From Caldilineaceae bacterium (GTDB lineage Bacteria; Chloroflexota; Anaerolineae; Caldilineales; Caldilineaceae), in the NCBI GenBank assembly GCA_026989655.1, contig JALSIX010000107.1:1-54555 (forward strand): 54,555 nt of DNA, read 5' to 3'. How positions within the stretch are numbered: position 1 is the first letter of the stretch; every line of letters starts with the position of its first letter. This document shows, piece after piece, positions 13,891-26,569 of this stretch. Below the pieces are notes generated by a model. It saw only the letters and a list, made by a program, of their open reading frames with translations. It was not told the origin of the DNA and made no database searches. Made by a program: the position numbers and the translations under genes.

Positions 13891-15653
13891 GCGACGAGCC
13901 CCCCCGGCAGGGGATCGGAGTCGGGGTCCGCTCTCTGTGGGCGTGGCTGTCCCGGCCCTGGCGGCGCAGCCTCCGGGCCCGTCTCGTCGCGTCCTTCGGG
14001 CTGGTCTTCTTCCTGGCCCTGGTGCTGCTCCTGGCCCGCATGGGCCAGGTGATCTACACCGCGCAGCTGGAGGAAGCGGAACACAACCTGGAGATCGAGG
14101 CCTTCCTGGCCGCGAACGCCCTGGAGGATCCCCTCAGCGGCTACGCGGTGGAGTTCGAACGCCACGAGCTGGAGGAGAACGACGAGGGGGAGTGGGAGAG
14201 AGACGACCCGGAGGATGAAGCCGACGAGGAGGCAGAGTGGGGACCCAGGGCCCAGGGCCTTGAGGGCCTTCTGCGGGGTGGCCGCGGAAACCCCGGGACA
14301 CGGGGAACCATGGGGAACGGAGATCGGCCCGGCCCGGCCCGGCCCGACGGCCGGCTCCAGTACGTGGCCGAGAGCTTCGCCCAGGATCTGGATGCCCGGG
14401 TGACCATCCTGGATGCGCGAGGACATCCGCTGGCCGACAGCCACTACCCACCCCATCAGATCCCAAACCAGTTCCACCAGACGGAGATCCAGGCGGCGCT
14501 GCGTGGGACCGAACAGCATGATGTCCGCCGGGATCCCCTCTCGGGGGAGTGGACGATCTTCGCGGCGGCCCCCATCCAGCAGGGCAGCCGGATCCTGGGG
14601 CTGGTCCAGCTCTCCCAACCCCTGGATCGGGTGGTCTCCCACACCCAACAGCTCGTGAGCAGCCTGCTTTTCACCGGCCTGGCCGCGTTGCTCCTGATGA
14701 CCGTCCTGGGGCTCTGGATGAGCCGCCAGCTGGTGGAACCGGTCCGCCGCCTGGAGCAGGCCGCCCTGGCCATGGCCGCAGGCGATCTGGAGCAACGGGT
14801 CCAGATCGACGCGGAGGACGAGCTGGGAGCACTGGCCCGGGCCTTCAACTACATGGCCGCCCGGCTCCAGGACACCCTGGAGCGCCAGCGGCTCTTCGTG
14901 GCCAACGCGAGCCACGAGCTGCGCACCCCCCTGACGAACATCAAGCTGCGGAGCGAGGCCCTGGTGAACGAGAGCGTGCCCGACCCGGCCATGGCCCAAC
15001 GCTACCTGGCGGAGATCGATCGGGAGGCCGATCGGCTGACCCGGCTGGCCAATACCCTGTTGGATCTCTCCCGGCTGGAGAGCACCGACCCGCCGCCGCC
15101 CTCGAAGCCGGTCCATCCGGTCCAGATCCTGAGGGCCATGGTGCCCGGGATGACGGCCCGAGCCCAGGCCAAGGGCGTGGCCTTCCAGGCCACCCTGGCG
15201 GAGGACACGCCCCCGGTCCAGGTATGGCCGGAACAGCTGGAGGCCATCGTGGTGAACCTGGTGGACAACGCGATCAAGTACACCCCCGAGGGCGGGCAGG
15301 TAGCTCTCTCCACCGGCGAGGCCGATGGCCGGTGCCGCATCCAGATCGCGGACACCGGGGTGGGCATTCCACCGGAGGACCTGCCCCACATTTTCGACCG
15401 CTTCTACCGGGTGGACAAGGCCCGAAGCCGGCAGGAGGCCGGGAGCGGTTGGGGCAGCGGCGCGGGGCTGGGGCTCTACATCGCCAAGACTCTGGTGGAA
15501 CAGAACGGGGGACACATCCGGGTGGAGAGCACCCCCGGGCAGGGGACCACCTTCACCGTGGAGTTTCCCGCGGCCGAGTGGCCTCCAGGCCCGGGTCCCT
15601 CCTCGACAGGGCCCCAGGCCGGCCCTGTCCGGAGGGGTGGCTCCCGGAGATGA
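13887..15653 (+). CDS. Sensor histidine kinase with acidic extracytoplasmic loop
   Basis: A 588-residue membrane kinase. The order is TM1 (about residues 33-52), an extracytoplasmic sensor loop of about 200 residues, TM2 (about 254-275), HAMP, HisKA with phospho-acceptor His343 (ASHELRTPL), and HATPase with N (NLVDNAIKYT), G1 (DTGVGIPPEDLPHIF) and G2 (GLGLYIAK) boxes. The sensor loop holds a strongly acidic run (about residues 92-115, ELEENDEGEWERDDPEDEAD) followed by a Gly/Pro-rich segment. PhoQ-type sensors use acidic surfaces to read divalent cations or cationic peptides; the same logic may apply here, but that is inference. It is the cognate partner of the overlapping response regulator. 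Confidence 0.92.
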   Translation: MSDEPPRQGIGVGVRSLWAWLSRPWRRSLRARLVASFGLVFFLALVLLLARMGQVIYTAQLEEAEHNLEIEAFLAANALEDPLSGYAVEFERHELEENDEGEWERDDPEDEADEEAEWGPRAQGLEGLLRGGRGNPGTRGTMGNGDRPGPARPDGRLQYVAESFAQDLDARVTILDARGHPLADSHYPPHQIPNQFHQTEIQAALRGTEQHDVRRDPLSGEWTIFAAAPIQQGSRILGLVQLSQPLDRVVSHTQQLVSSLLFTGLAALLLMTVLGLWMSRQLVEPVRRLEQAALAMAAGDLEQRVQIDAEDELGALARAFNYMAARLQDTLERQRLFVANASHELRTPLTNIKLRSEALVNESVPDPAMAQRYLAEIDREADRLTRLANTLLDLSRLESTDPPPPSKPVHPVQILRAMVPGMTARAQAKGVAFQATLAEDTPPVQVWPEQLEAIVVNLVDNAIKYTPEGGQVALSTGEADGRCRIQIADTGVGIPPEDLPHIFDRFYRVDKARSRQEAGSGWGSGAGLGLYIAKTLVEQNGGHIRVESTPGQGTTFTVEFPAAEWPPGPGPSSTGPQAGPVRRGGSRR

Positions 15654-15710
15654 CCGGCCTGGGTCGGCTCCTGTTTCCGAGGAGGGCAGTGGGGCCGGGG
15701 GGAGCGGCGC

Positions 15711-16946
15711 TCAGGCCGTCACCCGCTCCCGGGAGGTGAGCCCGGCGGCTTCCCGCAGCAGCTCCGCCCGGTCCGTGCGCTCCCAGGGGAGATCGATGTC
15801 GTCGCGGCCGAAGTGGCCGTAGGCCGCGGTCTGTCGATAGATGGGGCGTCTGAGGTCCAGGTCGCGGATGATGGCGCCGGGGCGCAGGTCGAAGAACTCG
15901 TGGATGAGCTGGGCGATCCGCTCATCGCTGATCCGGCCCGTGCCGAAGGTCTCCACGTTCACGCTGACCGGCCGGGCCACGCCGATGGCATAGGCGATCT
16001 GGATCTCGCAGCGGTCGGCCAGCCCCGCGGCCACGATGTTCTTGGCCACCCAACGGGCCGCGTACGCGCCGCTGCGGTCCACCTTGGTGCAGTCCTTGCC
16101 GCTGAACGCCCCGCCGCCATGGCGCCCCATCCCCCCGTAGGTGTCCACGATGATCTTGCGGCCGGTGAGGCCGGCATCGCCCATGGGGCCGCCGATGACG
16201 AAGCGGCCGGTGGGGTTGACGAAGACGCGCAGGTCCCGGTCCACCAGGGGGCCGGGGAGGATGGGATCGATCACCTTTTCGATGATCTCCCGCCGGATCG
16301 CCTCCTGTTCGATCTCCGGCGCGTGCTGGGTGCTGATGAGCACTGTGTGGATGCGCTTGGGCTTGCCGTAGCTGTACTCCACCGTCACCTGGGACTTCCC
16401 ATCTGGGCGCAGCCAGGGCAGGATGCCGGACTTGCGCACCTGGGCCAGGCGGCGGGCCAGCTTGTGGGCCAGGTAGATGGGCATGGGCATCAGGGTGGGC
16501 GTCTCGTTGCACGCGTAGCCGAACATCATGCCCTGGTCCCCGGCCCCCACGGCCTCGATCTCGGCATCCGTCATCTCCCCGGCCTTGGCCTCCAGGGCCT
16601 GGTCCACCCCCATGGCGATGTCCGGGCTCTGCGCGGCGATGGCCACCTGCACACCACAGGTCTCCGCGTCGAACCCTTTGTCGCTGCAGTCGAAGCCGAT
16701 CTCCCGGATCACCTGGCGGACCAGGCGGTCGTAGTTGACCTGGGCCGTGGTGGTGATCTCGCCCAGCAGCATGACGAAGCCGGTCTTGACCGCGGCCTCG
16801 CAGGCCACGCGACCGTGGGGATCCTGCTCCATGATGGCGTCCAGCACCGCGTCGCTGATCTGGTCGCACATCTTGTCCGGGTGGCCCTCGGTCACGGATT
16901 CGCTGGTGAAGAGCAGGGACGGGGCCGTCATGAAGGTGGTGCTCAT
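15711..16946 (-). CDS. metK: S-adenosylmethionine synthetase
   Basis: A 411-residue protein that makes SAM from methionine and ATP. It shows the N-terminal ATP/methionine block ([21 protein letters not shown]), [12 protein letters not shown], and the phosphate-binding loop [19 protein letters not shown]. The length and motifs are those of the bacterial enzyme, a cytosolic tetramer. The ATG at 16946 has GGAGGAGA upstream; a second ATG five codons in is possible. It is the last gene of the mtnA-LOG-PfkB-ahcY-metK run, 86 bp after ahcY, so the SAM riboswitch at 21432 probably controls it by read-through. Confidence 0.97.
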   Translation of the reverse strand: MSTTFMTAPSLLFTSESVTEGHPDKMCDQISDAVLDAIMEQDPHGRVACEAAVKTGFVMLLGEITTTAQVNYDRLVRQVIREIGFDCSDKGFDAETCGVQVAIAAQSPDIAMGVDQALEAKAGEMTDAEIEAVGAGDQGMMFGYACNETPTLMPMPIYLAHKLARRLAQVRKSGILPWLRPDGKSQVTVEYSYGKPKRIHTVLISTQHAPEIEQEAIRREIIEKVIDPILPGPLVDRDLRVFVNPTGRFVIGGPMGDAGLTGRKIIVDTYGGMGRHGGGAFSGKDCTKVDRSGAYAARWVAKNIVAAGLADRCEIQIAYAIGVARPVSVNVETFGTGRISDERIAQLIHEFFDLRPGAIIRDLDLRRPIYRQTAAYGHFGRDDIDLPWERTDRAELLREAAGLTSRERVTA

Positions 16947-17032
16947 CTTGGAGTCTCCTCCTGGTTCAAGGCGATCTCGGTGCCTCTCCGAAGCGGCGAA
17001 GCCCCCTCGGCTCCTGGGAACGGGATCCGGTC

Positions 17033-19435
<2,403 letters not shown>

Positions 19436-19558
19436 TTATCCCTCCAGGGGGACGGCCGAGAGCCGAGCCCTGGAGCCCCAGGCCAGGAGCGGGCTCCGGG
19501 GTCGGTCTGGGGTCGTCCAGGGGGATGGGCGGCCGGCTCGGCACGTTCCCCCCGGAGC

Positions 19559-20148
19559 TCAGATCTCCTCCGGTCGGATCCATTGCACCGCGGGTTCCGG
19601 CGGGCGATGGGCTTCCAGCCGATCCAGCAGGCGGCCCGGTTCCCTGTCCACCACCCACAGATCTCGGTACTCGGGCCGGATGAACCCCTGCGCCACGGCA
19701 TGGTCCACCAGACGGCACAGGGGATCGAAGTAGCCGGCCGGGTTGAGCAGGCCGATGGGCTTGTTGTGGATCCCCAACTGGGCCCAGGTGATGGTCTCGA
19801 ACAGCTCCTCCAGGGTGCCGAAGCCACCGGGCAGGGCGACGAAACCGTCCGCGAGCTCGGCCATCCGGGCCTTGCGGGCATGCATGGAGTCCACCACCTC
19901 CAGCTCCCCCAGCGGAGGACCCGAGATCTCCTTGGGGGCCAACGGCGCGGGAATGACCCCGACCACTTCTCCTCCTCGCTCCAGGACAGCCCGGGCCACC
20001 GCCCCCATCATGCCCAGGCTGCCGCCTCCGTAGACCAGGCCGATGCCCCGGCGGACCAGCTCCGCGGCCAAGGCCTGGGCCGCGGCCAGGTAGACCGGGC
20101 GGATGCCGTTGTTGGAGCCACAGTAGACACACAGACGGCGAAACCGGC

Positions 20149-20152
<4 letters not shown>
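19559..20152 (-). CDS. LOG-family nucleotide 5'-monophosphate phosphoribohydrolase
   Basis: A 197-residue Rossmann-like protein with the LOG motifs: [16 protein letters not shown] (residues about 40-55), SMHARKARM and [15 protein letters not shown] proteins hydrolyse AMP-type nucleotides to base and ribose-5-phosphate; plant members activate cytokinins, while bacterial members are usually in purine turnover. The start ATG overlaps the mtnA stop by four bases. In this operon it could handle AMP made from adenosine, or modified adenine nucleotides. It is often misnamed lysine decarboxylase. Confidence 0.9.
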
Positions 20153-21270
<1,118 letters not shown>

Positions 21271-21364
21271 GTCGCTCCATCCTGTGGCGATGTTGAAAGG
21301 CTGCCCCAGGGCCCCCAGACGAGCCGCCCCGGCCCCCTGGGGGCCAACCCCGAGATCCCCGGGC

Positions 21365-21401
21365 AAAAAAGTCCCCCCTGGAAGCTCTCTCCAGGAGGGA
21401 C
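21365..21401 (-). terminator. Riboswitch-controlled intrinsic terminator
   Basis: On the minus strand the arm GTCCCTCCTGGA (21401-21390) pairs with TCCAGGGGGGAC (21382-21371), twelve pairs with one G-U, around a seven-base loop and followed by six Ts (21370-21365). It is the only hairpin here with a classic U-tract besides the one after groL, and it stands 30 nt past the SAM aptamer as an attenuator. Confidence 0.9.
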
Positions 21402-21431
21402 GAGCGGCATCTTGGGATGTGGGCCACGTCC

Positions 21432-21658
21432 GCTCTCATCTTCCAGCCCGGGGAGCGGAGCCCCCCTTGTGGGCTGACGGAATTGGCACCGAAACTGGAA
21501 CCCAAGTGGCCATGGACGCCGGTCCACGGAGCCTGGAGCCTGCCGAAGGCAGGCCGGTTCCCTGGATCGGGCGCTCTCCATGGCAACCGAAGACCGGGAC
21601 TCCAGCAGGTTGCCGGGGGATCATCGGGCCGGTCCCTCCCCCCTCTCTGGATAAGAGC
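21432..21658 (-). ncRNA. SAM-I (S-box) riboswitch with enlarged P3
   Basis: The minus strand shows the conserved S-box core: CTCTTATCCAGAGAGG, GAGGGACCGGCCCGATGA, CCCGGCAACC, GGTGCCAATTCC and GAAGATGAGAG. P1 pairs GCTCTTATC (21658-21650) with GATGAGAGC (21440-21432), one wobble. Between GCAACC and GGTGCC there are about 120 nt instead of the usual short P3. They include a GCCTGCC-TTCG-GGCAGGC hairpin and GCCATGGA/TCCATGGC arms, so P3 is expanded and branched. SAM binding should favour the terminator at 21401-21365 and shut off the mtnA-to-metK operon. Confidence 0.93.
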
Positions 21659-21729
21659 AACGCTGTGTGGTTGTCAAGCACGGCCCCCCGGAGCGGGACG
21701 CTCCGCCAGGACCGATGCACATTGGAGAC

Positions 21730-21759
21730 AGGGTACCACACGGGCCGGCGCTTTGTCAA
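21730..21759 (-). promoter_or_regulatory. Promoter of the SAM operon
   Basis: TTGACA (21759-21754), 18-bp spacer, TACCCT (21735-21730) on the minus strand, starting near 21723 and including the whole aptamer. A second TTGACA (21677-21672) with TTATCC would start inside P1 and is less likely. Confidence 0.6.
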
Positions 21760-21859
21760 AGTCGCCCGGGGGCATCCCGGCTCCACACGGTCCTCGATCT
21801 GTATCGGTGCTGTATCCGTACCGGGCTGCGCGGACAGGAGGGGGGTCGATGGGCCCGGG

Positions 21860-22504
21860 CTAGGGATCCCCGGAGGATTCCGGCTCCAGGCCGAGGGCCA
21901 GGGCCTGGTCCAACTGCGCCGCGTCCTCCGGAGGGAGGGGAGGGAGTTCGTCCAGACTGGTCAGACCGAAGTGGCGCAGGAACTGGTCTGTGATCCCATA
22001 TCGGATGGGCCTGCCGGGAGCCTCCAGGCGATCCACTTCCTGGATCAGGCCCAGGTGGAGCAGCTTGCGCAGGACGCCGGAGCAGTCCACGCCTCGGACC
22101 GCCTCGATCTGGGCCCGGGTCACGGGCTGGCGGTAGGCCACGATGGACAGCACCTCCAGGGCCGGTCCACTGAGGCGGGTGGACAGGTCCAGGTTGAGGA
22201 AGTCCTCCACGGCCTGGGCCGCGGCCGGATGGGTGACGAGCTGGACCCGCCCCCCCTGGCGCAACAGGCGCAGACCGGCCCCCCGGGCCACGTAGGTCTC
22301 GGCCAGCTCGTGGAGCGCGACCTCCACGGCCTGGATCTCCACCCGAAGGGCCTGGGCCAACTGGCTCGGCTGCACCGGTTCGTCGGCCACGAAGAGCAGG
22401 CTCTCCACCAGCCCGGCCAGGGAGAGGGATGCGCTCGCCACGGGGATGCGGCCGTTGGGTTCCCCTGGGCGGGCCGAACCCGGAGGCGGGGCCGGAAGGT
22501 TCAT
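21860..22504 (-). CDS. scpB: Segregation and condensation protein B
   Basis: A 214-residue protein with the two winged-helix domains of ScpB. The family pattern is [22 protein letters not shown] near residue 30, [39 protein letters not shown] in the middle, and [18 protein letters not shown] near the C terminus. ScpB joins ScpA and Smc in the condensin complex acting on chromosome segregation. ATG 22504 overlaps the upstream stop by four bases (ATGA) with AGGAGG 10 bases upstream; an ATG three codons earlier is too close to that site. scpA is not adjacent, which is unusual. Confidence 0.93.
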   Translation of the reverse strand: MNLPAPPPGSARPGEPNGRIPVASASLSLAGLVESLLFVADEPVQPSQLAQALRVEIQAVEVALHELAETYVARGAGLRLLRQGGRVQLVTHPAAAQAVEDFLNLDLSTRLSGPALEVLSIVAYRQPVTRAQIEAVRGVDCSGVLRKLLHLGLIQEVDRLEAPGRPIRYGITDQFLRHFGLTSLDELPPLPPEDAAQLDQALALGLEPESSGDP

Positions 22505-23067
22505 GCCAGCCATTCCTCCTCGAAGGGCGCATGGCGGATGCGGACATCCAGCTTACCCAGCCGGAGCCCCATGTCCTGCTCCAGGATCTCCCGGGTGACC
22601 TCCACCACCTCTTCGGTCTTCATGGGGACGTCGATGTCCGGCGCGGTCTCGATCTCCAACTGCACATCCACCAGGCTCCCACGGGCCTTGACCGTGGGCA
22701 CCACCGTGATCACGTCGGCGAGCTGGTCCAGGTGCCAGGTGAGCCGGCGGGCAATGCTCTCGGTGTCCAGCTCCACCACGCCGCCCTCCGCGGTCTGCAG
22801 CCGCACGCCCCGCCGCCGTCGGGGCCACAGCTCGAACCAGAGGAGGCTGCCGAAGACCAGGACAGCCACCACGCCCACCGCGATCTGGGCGATGAGGAAG
22901 TTGGACGGATTGGTGTCCTGCCAGGAGCGGAGCTGTTCCTGGGTGCTCTGGAGCCAGGCCATGGCCTGCGCCAGGGCCGTGAAGGGTTCGATGGCGGTGT
23001 AGACGGCCACCAGGAGCAGGAGCAGCCATAGCAGCACCGTGACCATGCGATTGAACAGGTTCAACAC
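22501..23067 (-). CDS. AmaP-like alkaline shock response membrane anchor protein
   Basis: A 188-residue protein. N-terminal [21 protein letters not shown] (broken by segment, residues 3-24) and a second hydrophobic helix (about residues 50-72) span the membrane. The cytosolic remainder ([16 protein letters not shown]...[16 protein letters not shown]) resembles the AmaP/Asp23-associated fold, which tethers Asp23-type proteins to the membrane under envelope stress. The GTG at 23067 is chosen because GGGAG lies nine bases upstream; TTG one codon on is possible. A TATAAT on the minus strand (23139-23134) suggests its own promoter. Translationally coupled to scpB. Confidence 0.72.
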   Translation of the reverse strand: MLNLFNRMVTVLLWLLLLLVAVYTAIEPFTALAQAMAWLQSTQEQLRSWQDTNPSNFLIAQIAVGVVAVLVFGSLLWFELWPRRRRGVRLQTAEGGVVELDTESIARRLTWHLDQLADVITVVPTVKARGSLVDVQLEIETAPDIDVPMKTEEVVEVTREILEQDMGLRLGKLDVRIRHAPFEEEWLA

Positions 23068-23231
23068 CGTGTGTCTCTCCCTGAAGGCCGAAGGGTGGGT
23101 GGGCAGCCACGGAGAAGATGAAACCGCGGCCCCATTATACACGAGGGCGGGGCATATGGCGGACTCGACGGCCCCAGGGTCGGACAGGGGACGTGGATCC
23201 CGTGGACGGTCTCGGGACAGGGTGCGTTCCC

Positions 23232-23756
23232 TCACCCTTCCAGGGGCTCGTAGAGCTCCCGGAGCAGGGAACGGGATGGATCGAACTGGTGGACCAGGAC
23301 GGTCACCGTGTGGCCGGGCCGGAGTGCCGGGTGTCGCTCGTACACCCGATGACGTCGGACGGTGGCCGTCGCGGTGTAGGACTGGTGTTGGTAGGTGAAG
23401 AAGTACTCCACCTGGAAGGCCAACGGCCGCCGGGCCACCCGGCTCACCCGTCCCGAGATGGGCACCGCGTGGTCCAACAGAGAGCGCACGGAGAGGACAC
23501 GACGCAGCAGGTACCCTCCCCCGAACAGGGTGACCAGGGCGGTGGTGAGCAGGATGTGGCGCACGTCCTGGGGGGAGAAGACCAGGCGCCCGATGTAGAG
23601 CGGGATGTAGCCCCAGAGGGTGGCTGTCAGGGCCAGGGCCCAGCTTCCCAGGACCCACAGGAGCACCGGCAGGAAGAAGCGTTCCAGCCACAGGACACGC
23701 CACAGGAAGCCCAGGCCCAGGTCGAGGAGACGGCGACGGACGAGGGGACCCTTCAT
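23232..23756 (-). CDS. Membrane protein of unknown function
   Basis: A 174-residue protein with about three hydrophobic segments (about residues 25-45, 45-62 and 68-85), then a soluble C-terminal domain (ISGRVSRVARRPLAFQVEYFFTYQHQSYTATATV...HTVTVLVHQFDPSRSLL). That domain has the strand pattern of DUF3592-like beta domains, in which a converted value ends in a V-x-x-D-P-x-x motif; the match is weak. It begins 9 bp after the cysteine desulfurase stop, so the two are probably co-transcribed, although no functional link is obvious. Confidence 0.6.
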   Translation of the reverse strand: MKGPLVRRRLLDLGLGFLWRVLWLERFFLPVLLWVLGSWALALTATLWGYIPLYIGRLVFSPQDVRHILLTTALVTLFGGGYLLRRVLSVRSLLDHAVPISGRVSRVARRPLAFQVEYFFTYQHQSYTATATVRRHRVYERHPALRPGHTVTVLVHQFDPSRSLLRELYEPLEG

Positions 23757-23765
23757 GGAGCGTGG

Positions 23766-24950
23766 TCAGAGGGCGATGGGCACAGTGCCCCGAAGCTGTC
23801 CCACGATCCGGGGCAGGTGCTCCAGCACGTGCTCCACCTGTTCGGGGGTGTTGCTGTGGCCCAGGCTCAGGCGCAGCCCGCCCACGGCGTCCGTGGGGGG
23901 CACGCCGATGGCCTCCAGGACGTGGCTGGGGCGCTGGGACGCGCTGGTGCAGGCGCTGCCGCTGCTGGCCGCGACGCCGGCCAGGTCCAGCCCCATGAGG
24001 ACTCCCTGGGCCTCCACGCCCGAGATGACGAAGCTCGCGTGGTTGTCCAGGCGTCGGCTGGGGTGTCCCGTGAGCCGGGCGCCCTCCACGCTCTCCAGGA
24101 TGCCGCCGATGAGGCGATCCCGCAGGGCCCGCAGCCGGGTTCCCTCCTGGGTGCGCTCGCTCTCACACAGGGCCAGGGCCCGGGCCATGCCCACGATGCC
24201 GGGCACGTTCTCGGTGCCGGCCCGGCGGCCCCGTTCGTGGCTGCCCCCGGTGATGAAGGGGTGAAAGGGCGTTCCCCGGCGCAGGTAGAGGAACCCCACC
24301 CCCTTGGGGCCGTAGAACTTGTGGGCGCTGACGCTCAGGGCATCCACGTTCAGCGGGTCCACCTGGAGGGGGAGCTTGCCCGCGGCCTGGACCGCGTCGG
24401 TGTGGAAGGGGACACCCCGTTCCCGGCAGAGGGCGCCGATCTCCGCGATGGGCTCCACCGTGCCGATCTCGTTGTTCGCGTACATCACGCTGACCAGGGC
24501 CACCTCGGGGCCCGCTGCCAGGGCCCGGGCCACGTCCTCCGGGTCCACCAGGCCGTGTTCGTCCACCGGCACCAGGGTGAGCTGGAAGCCGAAGTGGTCT
24601 CGGAGGTCGTAGGCGGTGTGGAGCACGGCCTTGTGCTCCACCGGTGTGGTGACGATCCGGCTGGCGCCGGTCTGGGCTCGACGGGCCAGGGCGATGCCCC
24701 GCAGGGCGGCGTTGTCCGCCTCGGTGCCGCAGCCGGTGAAGACGATCTCGTCCGGCCGGGCTCCCAGGATCTCGGCCAGGGTTCGTCGGGCGTCGTCCAG
24801 GCCGGCCTTGGCCTTGCGCCCCACCCCGTGGATGCTGGAGGGGTTGCCGTAGTGGACGTCGAAGTAGGGCAACATGGCCTCCAGCACCTCGGGACGCACC
24901 GGGGTGGTGGCCGAGTGGTCCATGTAGATGGTCGGGCGTTCGCGGTCCAT
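23766..24950 (-). CDS. Cysteine desulfurase (NifS/IscS type)
   Basis: A 394-residue PLP enzyme that removes sulfur from cysteine to feed Fe-S cluster or thio-RNA synthesis. It begins IYMDHSATTPVRPEV, carries the PLP histidine in VEHKAVL, the Schiff-base Lys211 (SVSAHKFYGPKG) and the persulfide Cys334 in SSGSACTSA, the long-loop arrangement of group I enzymes. GAGGAG precedes the ATG at 24950. No iscU, sufU or mnmA is adjacent, so which sulfur pathway it serves cannot be told from context. Confidence 0.95.
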   Translation of the reverse strand: MDRERPTIYMDHSATTPVRPEVLEAMLPYFDVHYGNPSSIHGVGRKAKAGLDDARRTLAEILGARPDEIVFTGCGTEADNAALRGIALARRAQTGASRIVTTPVEHKAVLHTAYDLRDHFGFQLTLVPVDEHGLVDPEDVARALAAGPEVALVSVMYANNEIGTVEPIAEIGALCRERGVPFHTDAVQAAGKLPLQVDPLNVDALSVSAHKFYGPKGVGFLYLRRGTPFHPFITGGSHERGRRAGTENVPGIVGMARALALCESERTQEGTRLRALRDRLIGGILESVEGARLTGHPSRRLDNHASFVISGVEAQGVLMGLDLAGVAASSGSACTSASQRPSHVLEAIGVPPTDAVGGLRLSLGHSNTPEQVEHVLEHLPRIVGQLRGTVPIAL

Positions 24951-25084
24951 GGCTCGCTCCTCGGGCAGATGGGGATCCGCCACCTCGGCGACGGGTCCTT
25001 GTGGCTCGATCGGCACGGGTGGGCCGTTCCGGATAGGGCCTAGGTCCCCCGGAACAGGAGGCCCGATCCGAGGTCCTCTGGGTC

Positions 25085-26569
25085 TCACGCGGTGGCGGGC
25101 TTGCCCTGGCGAGAACCCGCCCCGGCAGCGCCGGGCTCCTCTGCCTCTGGGGGGGCTTCCTCCCGCCGGGCCGGACTCTCCTCCAACTGGATCACGGTCC
25201 GGTGGACCACCTGGTCCGCGGCCGGGGGGCCGGGCGCCTCCACCATGAAGGGGGGCGGTTGGTCCAGCAGCTTGGCATGGAGGTAGCGGCCGATGACCCG
25301 GCCGCTGGCGATGGTGGGCGCGGCCAGGAACGCGCCCAGGATCCCGCCCACGCTGGCCCCCACCAGGATCCCGCACATGACCACCACCGGATGCAGGTGG
25401 ACGCTGCTGCCGATGATCCGGGGGACCAGGAGCTGGTTCTCCAGCTGTTGGAGCACGAAGTAGACGCCGATGATCAGCAGGGCGAACTGGAGGTTGCCCA
25501 GGTCCAGGGTGGTGCTTCCCTGGATCAGGGCCACGATCACCGCGGGGATCATGGCCAGCACCGGGCCCACGTTGGGGATCACCTCCAACACGCCGGCCAG
25601 GATGCCCAGGATCAGGGCACCGGGCATGCCCAACGCGCTCAACACCCCCCAGGTTGCCAGCCCCATGATGGTGGAAAGGGCCAACTGTCCCCGGAAGAAC
25701 GCGTGCCAGATGCGCCCGATCTCCCGGAGGAGACGGTGGGCCTCGGGCTGGTATTGGGGCGGGAAAAGGCTCTGGACGTATTCCCCGAACAGGGGGGCGT
25801 CCTTGGTCATGTAGAGGCTGAGGAAGAAGAGGAAGAGCAGGAAGAGCAGCGCGTTGAAGATGCCCCCCACCACGGTCAGGCTGATGACCGCGGTGCTGCC
25901 CACCAGGCTGGTGGTGGTGGTGATGAGCTGGTTGAAGGTGTTCAACAGGTCCTGGAAACTGGGCAAGATCTGGGGGGCGATCTCGCCGCTCACCGTGGCC
26001 TGGAGCTCTCGGACCACCCCTTCGATGTTCATCTGGATGCCCAGGACCTCCACCTGGGTGGGCAGATTGGCCACCCAGGTCTGCAGGGCCTGGAAGAGCT
26101 GGAAGGCCGTGGTGGGGACGCTGGGCACCACCAGGGCCTGGAGCTGGTCCAACAACACCGGGACCAACAGCACCGGGGTGAGGATCAGGATGACCAGGAA
26201 GAGGGCGTACAGGACCACTGTGCTGGCCCAGCGTGGGATCCGGAAACGCTGGCAGGTGTCCACCACAGGGCTCAGCAGATAGGAGATGATCCAGGCCAGG
26301 ATCACCAAGGGGAGGACCGGCCGGCTGACCCAGAGCAGCAGCGCGCCGAAGAGGACCAGAAAGGCCACCACCATGCGCTTCGTGGCCGGATCCCAGGTGG
26401 AGTAGGGCGGGAAGGCGGTTGCCCCCGGCGCGGGCGCCGTGCCTCGGGGCGCCCGCGGGCCCACGGGCCGTGGCGAGGGGGCGGGGCGGGCAGGCCCTTC
26501 CGCGGGCGTCGGCGGACGAGACTCCTGCTGGGTCATGGGCTCTGGACTCGTCTCCTGCTCAACCGGCAT
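25085..26569 (-). CDS. AI-2E family transporter
   Basis: A 494-residue membrane protein of the AI-2E/PerM family. About eight hydrophobic segments lie between residues 65 and 440, with family features VVLYALFLVILILTPVLLV, the soluble middle domain around residues 150-230, and late GVLEVIPNVGPVLAMIPAVI. N- and C-terminal extensions of 55-60 residues are rich in Pro, Ala and Glu and likely disordered. Known relatives export autoinducer-2 or act as ion antiporters; the substrate here is unknown. The ATG at 26569 overlaps the dipeptidase stop (TGATG), so the two genes are translationally coupled. Confidence 0.87.
   Translation of the reverse strand: MPVEQETSPEPMTQQESRPPTPAEGPARPAPSPRPVGPRAPRGTAPAPGATAFPPYSTWDPATKRMVVAFLVLFGALLLWVSRPVLPLVILAWIISYLLSPVVDTCQRFRIPRWASTVVLYALFLVILILTPVLLVPVLLDQLQALVVPSVPTTAFQLFQALQTWVANLPTQVEVLGIQMNIEGVVRELQATVSGEIAPQILPSFQDLLNTFNQLITTTTSLVGSTAVISLTVVGGIFNALLFLLFLFFLSLYMTKDAPLFGEYVQSLFPPQYQPEAHRLLREIGRIWHAFFRGQLALSTIMGLATWGVLSALGMPGALILGILAGVLEVIPNVGPVLAMIPAVIVALIQGSTTLDLGNLQFALLIIGVYFVLQQLENQLLVPRIIGSSVHLHPVVVMCGILVGASVGGILGAFLAAPTIASGRVIGRYLHAKLLDQPPPFMVEAPGPPAADQVVHRTVIQLEESPARREEAPPEAEEPGAAGAGSRQGKPATA

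Larger units (their letters stand above)
21271..21859. other. mtnA leader region
   Basis: This 589-bp region between mtnA and scpB holds, on the minus strand, a promoter (21759-21730), a small CGGAGCG/CGCTCCG hairpin near 21690-21706, the SAM-I aptamer (21658-21432) and its terminator (21401-21365). The 95 bases after the terminator form the ribosome-binding leader of mtnA. I see nothing further in 21760-21859. Confidence 0.8.

Noticed and set aside
13165-15653. Naming the two-component pair phoP/phoR
   Set aside because: The DNA boxes resemble PHO boxes, but the kinase lacks a PAS domain and no phosphate genes are adjacent, so the signal is not established.
21650-21677. A second TTGACA-17-TTATCC promoter overlapping riboswitch P1
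   Set aside because: It would start inside the aptamer and destroy P1; the upstream promoter at 21759-21730 keeps the whole aptamer.
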